From: JBGOUV01 sp041477815
GTDB taxonomy: Bacteria; Acidobacteriota; Terriglobia; Bryobacterales; JACQDG01
NCBI GenBank assembly: GCA_041477815.1
Contig: JBGOUV010000152.1
Coordinates: 1-14,862, forward strand
DNA length: 14,862 nucleotides
Direction: 5' to 3'
In this document: piece after piece, positions 7,123 to 13,426 of the stretch
Numbering within the stretch: position 1 is the stretch's first letter
How the letters are laid out: every line of letters begins with the position of its first letter
Made by a program: the position numbers and the translations under genes
Notes under the pieces: generated by a model
What the model was told of the DNA's origin: nothing
Seen by the model: the letters and a program-made list of their open reading frames with translations, nothing else
Database searches by the model: none

Positions 7123-7934
7123 GCGACATACGAGACGTGGTGAAGGAGAAATACGGACAGGCGGCGCTGCGGGTGTCGAGCGGCGGGAACTCGTGCTGTG
7201 GGGGGTCGGCGACGACCGGGTGTGAGGATCCGATTACGTCGAACCTGTACGGCGACGCCGAGAAGGCCGGATTGCCGGGAGAGGCGGTGGCGGCTTCGCT
7301 GGGGTGCGGGAATCCGACGGCGCTGGCCGAACTGAAGCCGGGGGAGACGGTGCTGGACCTGGGATCGGGTGGAGGCATCGATGTTTTGCTGTCGGCGCGG
7401 CGGGTGGGGCCGGCCGGGAAGGCGTACGGGTTGGACATGACGGACGAGATGCTGGCCCTGGCGCGCGAGAATCAGGCGAAAGCCGGGGTGGAGAACGTGG
7501 AGTTCTTGAAGGGCGAGATCGAGAATGTGCCGCTGCCGGACAACACCGTGGACGTGATCATCTCGAACTGCGTGATCAACCTCTCGGGAGATAAGGACCA
7601 GGTGCTGCGGGAGGCGTTTCGAGTGTTGAAGCCGGGGGGGAGACTGGCGGTCTCGGACGTGGTGGTGCGGGGGGAGGTGCCGGAGGAGATTCGCCGCAGC
7701 GTGGAGTTGTGGGTGGGGTGTGTGGCGGGGGCGCTCGAGGAGGGGGAGTATCGGTCCAAGCTGGCGGCGGCGGGGTTCGAGGAGATCGGGGTGGAGCCGA
7801 CGCGGGTGTACAGGGCGTCGGAGGCGAGGGATTTCCTGGCGGGGCAGGGGTTCGACGTGGACCGGGTGGCGGATCTGGTGGATGAGAAGTTCATGGCGGC
7901 GTTTGTGCGGGCGCGAAAGCCAATCGCAAGGTAA
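7119..7934 (+). CDS. arsM: arsenite S-adenosylmethionine methyltransferase
   Basis: Methylates trivalent arsenic using SAM, giving methylated and finally volatile arsines. The 271 residues contain the SAM-binding motif LDLGSGGGIDV (79-89) and LDMTDEM (105-111) in a Rossmann fold. Cysteines match the ArsM family: C26-C27 in NSCCGGS, C63 in SLGCGNP, C151 in ISNCVINL and C201 in WVGCVAGAL. C151 and C201 should be the core arsenic ligands. The length is that of the short bacterial form. The ATG at 7119 overlaps the arsC stop (ATGA). The open frame begins earlier, inside arsC, but that part is only overlap noise. It ends directly at a large inverted repeat. Confidence 0.95.
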   Translation: MSDIRDVVKEKYGQAALRVSSGGNSCCGGSATTGCEDPITSNLYGDAEKAGLPGEAVAASLGCGNPTALAELKPGETVLDLGSGGGIDVLLSARRVGPAGKAYGLDMTDEMLALARENQAKAGVENVEFLKGEIENVPLPDNTVDVIISNCVINLSGDKDQVLREAFRVLKPGGRLAVSDVVVRGEVPEEIRRSVELWVGCVAGALEEGEYRSKLAAAGFEEIGVEPTRVYRASEARDFLAGQGFDVDRVADLVDEKFMAAFVRARKPIAR

Positions 7935-8005
7935 CCACCAAGACACCAAGACACCAAGAAAACCAGGATTTTGTGGTGTTCTTGGTGTCTTGGTGTCTTG
8001 GTGGT
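7934..8005. repeat. 27-bp perfect inverted repeat made of an 8-bp unit (possible dispersed palindromic element or terminator)
   Basis: The left arm 7934-7960 and right arm 7979-8005 are exact reverse complements around an 18-base loop. Each arm is built on the 8-bp unit ACACCAAG (on the right arm CTTGGTGT), beginning ACCACCAAG. It starts on the last base of the arsM stop codon. RNA from it would form a very stable hairpin and could end ars transcription, although no U-tract follows. From memory, CACCAAGACACCAAG-type palindromes recur in many unrelated bacterial genomes, so this is probably a dispersed element. Confidence 0.85.
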
Positions 8006-8033
8006 GAATTGTTTACAATAGGAGAAGTCTGTC

Positions 8034-9743
8034 ATGCCCGCCCGGGACCAGACCCTCGAGCAGCTTGCCGCGGTAATCGGGGACAAGTATGAGGTGCTGC
8101 AGTGGATCGGGGGAGGGGGGATGGCGGAGGTTTTCCTGGCGCGGCACCGGGTACATGGGGGCCTGGCGGCGGTGAAGGTGCTGGCGGATCAGCTTTCGCG
8201 GGATCCGGTCATTGTGGAACGATTCCTGCAGGAGGCGCGGACGGCGGCGGCGCTCTCGGGGCACGCGAATATCGTCACCATCTTCGACGTCGGCGAGAGT
8301 CAGGGCCTGTACTACCTGATCATGCAGTACATCGAAGGGGAGGATCTGGGGGAGTACCTGGCGCGGCAGGGGCGGCTGGAGGCGGGCGAGGCGGCGAGGA
8401 TTCTGACGCAGGTGACCCAGGCGCTGGTGTGGGCGCACGCCCGGGGCGTGGTGCATCGCGACTTGAAGCCGGGCAACATCCGGATGGATCAGAGCGGGCG
8501 GGTGATCGTCCTGGATTTTGGGATTGCCAAGGCCGGCTCGGCGCCGACGGCGTTGACCACGTTTGGGGAGAAGCTGGGGACGCCGCTCTACATGCCGCCG
8601 GAGCAGATCCGCGGGGAGGTTTGTGACGGCCGGACCGATCTATATGCGTTGGGGTTGGTGTTTTTTGAGCTGCTGACGGGGCAGCGGCCGTTTGGCGGGG
8701 ACACGTACTACGAGATGGAGCAGGCGCAGATGCATACCCCGGCGCCAGCGCCGGAGGGGGTGGAAGCGCGGGTGGCGGAGGTGGTGCTACGGCTGCTGGA
8801 GAAAGATCCGGGAGCGCGGTATCAGAGCGCGGAGGAGTTGCTGGAGGCTCTGAAGGATCTGGAGGCGGGGAGGGCGCCGGAGCCGGCGCCGCGACCAAGA
8901 CCTCCCGTTCGGGAGGCGCCGCCGCGTGGAGGGGGAGGCGTCAATCGGACGTGGCTGGTCTTTGGGGCGGGGGCCGCGGTGATTGCGGTGGCGGTGGGGC
9001 TCGCTTTCTGGGCCCAAAAACCAGTGGCCAGTGGCCAGCCGCCAGTGTCCAGTGGGCGGAAGGCGCCGGAGACAAGGATTCAGACGCCGACGGGGGCGAT
9101 GATGCTGGTGGCGGGTGGGGAGTTCACGTTCGGGGATCAGGCCAAAGAATCGCCGAATCCGACGCGGACCGTGTCGCTGCCGGAGTATTATGTAGACGCC
9201 ACGGAGGTGTCGAACGCGGCGTACCGGCAGTTCGCGGAGGCCACTGGGCGGCCCCTGCCGGATACGGTGGGGGGGCCGGATTATCCGGTGGTGAATGTAA
9301 CGCTGCTGGAGGCGCGCGCGTATGCAGAGTGGGCAGGCAAACGACTGCCCACCGAGGAAGAATGGGAGAAGGCCGCGCGGGGGACCGATGGGAGGAAGTA
9401 TCCCTGGGGTAATACGCCGCCGGAGTCCGGGCGGGCGAACCTGGGAAGTGGGAGTGCCGTGGCGGTGGAGGCCTTGCCCGACGGGGCTAGCCCCTACGGG
9501 GCGAAGAACATGGCGGGCAACGTCTGGGAGTGGACGGTGAGCGCGTATCCGGTGTCGGCGGCGGAGGTGGCGGATATGCAGAAGGTCTTGCCGTCGGTGG
9601 GAAACTTGTGGAACGTGATCAAAGGCGGGAGCTATGCCCCGCAGACGATTGAACTGTTTGCCAGAACGTATATGCGGCGGGGATTTCCGGTGACCGGGAC
9701 GTCGCCGTATATCGGATTTCGGTGCGTGCGAGATGCGAAATAA
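8034..9743 (+). CDS. transmembrane Ser/Thr protein kinase fused to a SUMF1/FGE-like domain
   Basis: A 569-residue protein. The cytoplasmic kinase (19-278) has the glycine loop IGGGGMAEVF (25-34), K48, HRDLKPGN (141-148, D143), DFG (161-163) and a PPEQ segment end, so it should be active. A proline-rich linker leads to one transmembrane helix (about 306-327). A C-lectin-like SUMF1 domain follows (about 352-567: EFTFGD, AYAEWAGKRLPTEEEWEKAA, NVWEWT, GFRCV). The domain lacks both catalytic cysteines of true formylglycine-generating enzyme: the GGSY motif at 531-534 continues APQTIEL. It is therefore probably a ligand-binding sensor outside the cytoplasm. Shine-Dalgarno AGGAGA lies 7 bases before the ATG. 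It is the first gene of the operon, overlapping the next by 11 bp. The domain pair resembles PpkA plus TagR of type VI secretion in one chain; that comparison is inference. Confidence 0.93.
   Translation: MPARDQTLEQLAAVIGDKYEVLQWIGGGGMAEVFLARHRVHGGLAAVKVLADQLSRDPVIVERFLQEARTAAALSGHANIVTIFDVGESQGLYYLIMQYIEGEDLGEYLARQGRLEAGEAARILTQVTQALVWAHARGVVHRDLKPGNIRMDQSGRVIVLDFGIAKAGSAPTALTTFGEKLGTPLYMPPEQIRGEVCDGRTDLYALGLVFFELLTGQRPFGGDTYYEMEQAQMHTPAPAPEGVEARVAEVVLRLLEKDPGARYQSAEELLEALKDLEAGRAPEPAPRPRPPVREAPPRGGGGVNRTWLVFGAGAAVIAVAVGLAFWAQKPVASGQPPVSSGRKAPETRIQTPTGAMMLVAGGEFTFGDQAKESPNPTRTVSLPEYYVDATEVSNAAYRQFAEATGRPLPDTVGGPDYPVVNVTLLEARAYAEWAGKRLPTEEEWEKAARGTDGRKYPWGNTPPESGRANLGSGSAVAVEALPDGASPYGAKNMAGNVWEWTVSAYPVSAAEVADMQKVLPSVGNLWNVIKGGSYAPQTIELFARTYMRRGFPVTGTSPYIGFRCVRDAK
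9021..9055. repeat. five tandem 7-bp units (CCAGTGG type) inside the kinase gene
   Basis: Units CCAGTGG, CCAGTGG, CCAGCCG, CCAGTGT and CCAGTGG follow one another without gaps. Because 7 is not a multiple of 3, the units are read in different frames; they encode the segment PVASGQPPVSSG just after the transmembrane helix, between membrane and SUMF1 domain. The 35-bp length leaves no clean in-frame unit count, so a change in copy number would usually break the gene. Confidence 0.8.
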
Positions 9744-10605
9744 AGAATTGATCTTTGGATTGATGGTAGCGGTGGGCGCGGCGTCGGGGCAGGAGTCGAA
9801 GATGACCGCGCGGGATATGTTCTACTCGGCGGCGGGGCTGGTGGCTCCACCGGCGAAGGCGACGCCGAAGACGCCGAAGACGGGCGTCCCGGCGGTGAAG
9901 AGGCCGACTGGGGCGACCGTTGCGACCGGGGCGACTGGGACGCCTGCGGTGAAGAAGGGGCCGGGGCCGGCGCCCGGGCCGCGCGATGACGGGCCACAGG
10001 TGATCCTGGCCAGCCAGAAGACGACGCCGTTGGGATTGCGGTACAGCATCCTGAAGGAAGCCGCCGGGGGGACCGCCGAGGTGGACGCGGACACGGCGTT
10101 CAAGTCCGGGGACCGGATCCGGCTCACCGTCAAGACCAATGACCGGGCTCACCTCTACATCGTCCAACGGGGATCCAGCGGAAACTGGGGAGTGCTGTTC
10201 CCCTCACAGGAGATCAATGGCGGGAACAACGTCATTGAGAAAGACCAGGCGTATGAGGTTCCGGCGGGGCACTGGTGGGCGTTCGATGAGCAGCCGGGGA
10301 AGGAGAGGCTGTTCATTGTCCTGTCGCGGCAGCCGGAGCCGAACCTGGAGAAGATGATGTACCAGTTGAAGCAGGGGGACGGGCCGCCGCCGCCCCCGGA
10401 GAAGACGCTGATCGCCCAGGACCGGCCCATCAACGACTCCCTGGTGCAGCGGGTGAAGTCGGAGGTGTACGCGCGGGACCTGGTATTCGAGAAAGTCGAT
10501 GATAAGACGCCGGGGGAGAAGAAGGAAAAGGCCGTGTACGTGGTCAACAAGACCGGGAGCGCGGAGTCGCGGGTGGTCACCGACGTGACTCTGAATCACA
10601 AATGA
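9733..10605 (+). CDS. exported DUF4384 domain protein with Pro/Thr/Lys-rich N-terminal linker
   Basis: A 290-residue protein with a probable signal peptide (MRNKELIFGLMVAVGAASG), then a low-complexity linker rich in Ala, Pro, Thr and Lys (39-84). A DUF4384 domain follows at about 100-200: SGDRIRLTVKTNDRAHLYIV, GVLFPSQE and AFDEQPGKERLFIVLS. DUF4384 is a beta-rich domain of unknown function, often found in one chain with caspase or kinase domains. A charged C-terminal part (220-290) has no recognised domain. The start overlaps the kinase stop by 11 bp; the signal peptide supports this ATG. It shares its core with the next protein, indicating an old duplication. Extracytoplasmic location would place it with the SUMF1 domain of the kinase. 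Confidence 0.85.
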   Translation: MRNKELIFGLMVAVGAASGQESKMTARDMFYSAAGLVAPPAKATPKTPKTGVPAVKRPTGATVATGATGTPAVKKGPGPAPGPRDDGPQVILASQKTTPLGLRYSILKEAAGGTAEVDADTAFKSGDRIRLTVKTNDRAHLYIVQRGSSGNWGVLFPSQEINGGNNVIEKDQAYEVPAGHWWAFDEQPGKERLFIVLSRQPEPNLEKMMYQLKQGDGPPPPPEKTLIAQDRPINDSLVQRVKSEVYARDLVFEKVDDKTPGEKKEKAVYVVNKTGSAESRVVTDVTLNHK

Positions 10606-11273
10606 TATCGTACTGGTTACTATGGGCGGTGCTGGCCCAGACCAAGGCCATTACGCAAGGGCCGCATCGGCTGGAAATCGTGCTGGAACGACGCGAGGGC
10701 GGCGCCTGGAAGGCGGTGGACCCGGGACTGGTGTTCCAGCGGGACGACCGGGTGCGGTTTCGGGCCAAGACGAACTTCGGCGGATATCTGTACGTGATGA
10801 ACCAGTCGACTTCGGGCAAGTACGATCTGCTGTTTCCGACCGGGGAGGCGGGGGTGAAGAACCGGATCGAGGCGGAGCGGCAGTACCTGGTGCCGGCGAC
10901 CCAGGGGGCGTTCCGGGTGACCGGTCCGCCGGGACAGGAGATTGTCTACTGGCTGATCAGCCCGGTGGAAATGAAGAAGGACGGCGCGGACTATGTCCCG
11001 CTGCCGCCGCCTCCCAAGCCGGGGAAAGTGCCGCCCCATTTGACTCCGCGGTGCGACGATACGATTCTGCGGGCGCGGGGGGATTGCGTGGATACGTCGG
11101 CGGGGGCGAAGCCGATCGGGCCGAAGGGGAATGTTCCGGAGAGCCTGGCTGGGATGGCGCAGGCGACGCCGCCGGACGTGATGTTCGTCCGGCAGCAGAA
11201 TGCGTCGGTGGTGGCGGCGCCGGCGACGCTGGAGGGGCCGGTGATTTTCGAGTTTCGTCTGGCGCATAGGTGA
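10602..11273 (+). CDS. second exported DUF4384-like protein
   Basis: A 223-residue protein starting with a short hydrophobic leader (MISYWLLWAVLAQTKA), probably a signal peptide. The core (about 21-125) matches its upstream neighbour: RDDRVRFRAKTNFGGYLYVM aligns with its SGDRIRLTVKTNDRAHLYIV, and both continue with a LFP motif and a VPA segment. This identifies it as a DUF4384-type fold. A proline-rich stretch (133-149) and a tail with two cysteines (C151, C162), possibly a disulfide, follow. The ATG overlaps the previous stop (ATGA) and its own stop overlaps the caspase start (GTGA). Function is unknown; the same operon and location suggest a structural or sensing role with the kinase and caspase. 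Confidence 0.8.
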   Translation: MISYWLLWAVLAQTKAITQGPHRLEIVLERREGGAWKAVDPGLVFQRDDRVRFRAKTNFGGYLYVMNQSTSGKYDLLFPTGEAGVKNRIEAERQYLVPATQGAFRVTGPPGQEIVYWLISPVEMKKDGADYVPLPPPPKPGKVPPHLTPRCDDTILRARGDCVDTSAGAKPIGPKGNVPESLAGMAQATPPDVMFVRQQNASVVAAPATLEGPVIFEFRLAHR

Positions 11274-13414
11274 GAGTTATGGCACCGAATTCCCGGTTTG
11301 CTGAAGCCCTGCAAATGTGGGGCGGCCCCACGTTGTCACCCAGAACTCCCTCCTGGTGGCGGTTCGTCGCTCTCCTCGTGATCTCGGTGGGGGTGATGGG
11401 GCAGCAGGCACCGGACAAGCGGGATCTGCGGCTGGAGAAAGACCGTCCGGCGGGGGCGCCGGTGGCGGGGGTCGCGATCCCGCGGAGTTATGCGGTGGTG
11501 GTGGGGATCTCGGACTATAAGAATATGCCGGATCGGGGGTTGCAGTTCACCCACCGGGATGCGGAAGCGATTTATGCCATCCTGATCAGCCCGCAGGGGG
11601 GGAACTTCCGGGCCGAGAATGTCCACAAGCTGATCGGGGCCGACGCCACGCTGGCGAACTTGAAGCGGGAGCTGGAGCAGTGGCTGCCATCAGTGGCGAA
11701 GGACGAAGATCGCGTCCTCATTTATTTTGCGGGGCATGGGTTTGTGTATGGGGGGAAGGCTTACCTGGCGCCGTTCGACCTGTCGCCGGGGAATATTCCG
11801 GGGACCGGGTATCCCATGGAAACGCTGGGACAGGTGATGGGAAGCCGGATCCGGGCCAAGCACAAGGTGATGCTGACCGACGCGTGTCATAGTGGGGCGA
11901 TCACGCCGGACGCTTCGGCGGCGTTGAACCGGAGCCTGCTCGACGTACACCAGTCGCTGTTCTCGCTGACGGCGAGCCGGGACCGGGAGTCGTCGTTCGA
12001 GAGCGCCGATTGGGGAGGCGGGCACGGGATCTTTACCTATTACGTGGTGAAGGGCCTGGAAGGCGAGGCGGACGGAAACGCGGACGGGATCGTGACGGCC
12101 GATGAGCTGGCCGAGTATGCCCGGCGCAACGTACGCGACGCGACGGGGGCGCGGCAGAATCCGACGTCGGACCGGGGGAGCTTCGATCCCGATATGCCGC
12201 TCGCCTACATACCGGACATCCTGAACAAGCGGTCGGCGACGGCGACGGCGTCCGAGTATGGGACGCTGGTGCTGGAGTCGAACATGGACGGCGTGGAGGT
12301 GCTGATCGACGGCAAATCGGCGGGGGTGGTGGCCAAAGGGAAGCCGCTGAAGCTGCAGGGGCTGCGTCCGGGGGCCCATACGGTGAAGGGCGTCAAGATG
12401 GGGTTCGAGCCCGATGGACCGCGGGAGGAGATGGTCTACCCGGGTCAGGAGACTACGGTCACGATCAAGATCGTGTTCCAGGCGCGGCGCAACAAGAAGG
12501 CGGCCGAGCTGCTAGACCAGGGGCTCGAGCACTACAACAAGGGGTACGCGGAAAATTACAAAAAGGCGGCGGCGGAGTTCGAGCGGGCGCTGGCCCTCGA
12601 TCCCGGATTCAGCCGGGCGGCGCTCTACGCGGGGCGGGCCTACAACGCGCTGTTCGAGAACGAGAAGGCTGAGAAGTATTACCGGCAGGCGCTGGAGATC
12701 GACCCGGATTACCTGGAAGCGCGGGCCACCTTTGGCGGGATGCTGCTCGATCTGGGGAACTTCGATGAGGCCATCCGGCATTTGAACGCGGTGGTGGTGC
12801 GGGACCCGGATCACGCGCTGGGCCAACAGCTTCTGGCACAGGCGTACCGGATGAAGGACCTCTACCCGCAGTCGATCGGGGCGGCGCGGAAGGCGATCCA
12901 GGTCGCGCCGAGCAATCCGGAGGCGCACTTTTTTCTAGCCGACAGCCTGCGGCTCTCGGGGGGCTGTCCGGAGGCCTCGGGGGAATATCAGAAGTATCTG
13001 AAGCTGAGCGACTACGAGTCGAAACTGGCGGGGAAGGCGCTGAACTACTGGGTGCGGGGGTTTCTGATCGGGGGCGGGAAGAAGAAACGGGCGGCGCAGG
13101 CGGACATCTGGAAGGACCTGCAGAGCCTGGCCTGGTTCGGGTTGGGGGACTGCGAGCGGCTGGGGTCGCGCCCGGATCCGGCGATTGAGTACTACCTGAA
13201 GTCGCTGGCCTTTGACAAGGAGGACCCCAAGGTCCACTGGGCGTTGGGGCTGGCGTACACGAAGAAAGCGGAGCTCAGCGGGAGCCTGGACACGCTCCCC
13301 ACGGCCCGCCGGTACTTCCGCTCCATGCTGGAAATCAACGAGCACGTGGCGGAGGCCGAGCAGGCCAAGAAGTACATTGCTAAAATTGATGCCCTCTTGC
13401 AAGGCCAGCGATAA
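11270..13414 (+). CDS. caspase (peptidase C14) protein with PEGA domain and C-terminal TPRs, probably exported
   Basis: A 714-residue protein (GTG start). A hydrophobic segment at about 31-45 suggests a signal peptide or anchor. The caspase domain (about 72-300) has the catalytic dyad H156 in YFAGHGF and C206 in LTDACHSGA, so it looks active. It contains a 12-residue EF-hand-like loop (268-279: D268, N270, D272, G273, E279). A PEGA domain (about 328-402) is followed by about seven TPRs (410-705) that should bind partner proteins. GTG at 11270 gives a 4-bp overlap like other junctions here. ATG at 11279 has AGGTG 6 bases upstream and is an equally good start. Cleavage target is unknown. vgrG follows after 12 bp. 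Confidence 0.92.
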   Translation: MRVMAPNSRFAEALQMWGGPTLSPRTPSWWRFVALLVISVGVMGQQAPDKRDLRLEKDRPAGAPVAGVAIPRSYAVVVGISDYKNMPDRGLQFTHRDAEAIYAILISPQGGNFRAENVHKLIGADATLANLKRELEQWLPSVAKDEDRVLIYFAGHGFVYGGKAYLAPFDLSPGNIPGTGYPMETLGQVMGSRIRAKHKVMLTDACHSGAITPDASAALNRSLLDVHQSLFSLTASRDRESSFESADWGGGHGIFTYYVVKGLEGEADGNADGIVTADELAEYARRNVRDATGARQNPTSDRGSFDPDMPLAYIPDILNKRSATATASEYGTLVLESNMDGVEVLIDGKSAGVVAKGKPLKLQGLRPGAHTVKGVKMGFEPDGPREEMVYPGQETTVTIKIVFQARRNKKAAELLDQGLEHYNKGYAENYKKAAAEFERALALDPGFSRAALYAGRAYNALFENEKAEKYYRQALEIDPDYLEARATFGGMLLDLGNFDEAIRHLNAVVVRDPDHALGQQLLAQAYRMKDLYPQSIGAARKAIQVAPSNPEAHFFLADSLRLSGGCPEASGEYQKYLKLSDYESKLAGKALNYWVRGFLIGGGKKKRAAQADIWKDLQSLAWFGLGDCERLGSRPDPAIEYYLKSLAFDKEDPKVHWALGLAYTKKAELSGSLDTLPTARRYFRSMLEINEHVAEAEQAKKYIAKIDALLQGQR
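11317..11331. repeat. short perfect palindrome at the start of the caspase gene
   Basis: GTGGGGC (11317-11323) and GCCCCAC (11325-11331) are separated by one base. It lies about 45 bases into the coding sequence, in a stretch (about 11280-11352) whose composition and predicted peptide are unlike the rest of the gene. It may affect translation of this gene, or mark a small inserted repeat; it may also be chance. Confidence 0.5.
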
Positions 13415-13426
13415 GCAAGCGCCTCC

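Noticed and set aside
7990..8019. Promoter for the kinase operon: TTGGTG (7990-7995) and TACAAT (8014-8019), 18 bp apart
   Set aside because: The predicted start near 8026 would remove the Shine-Dalgarno sequence at 8020-8026, so the box match is probably chance. The -35 also lies inside the repeat arm.
7472..8086. Minus-strand frame crossing the inverted repeat
   Set aside because: It runs antisense to arsM and through the palindrome; the repeat translates to a repetitive peptide with no sign of a real gene.
9329..9352. 8-bp inverted repeat GTGGGCAG / CTGCCCAC inside the SUMF1 coding region
   Set aside because: It encodes the conserved EWAGKRLPTE segment of the family, so protein constraint explains the bases well enough.
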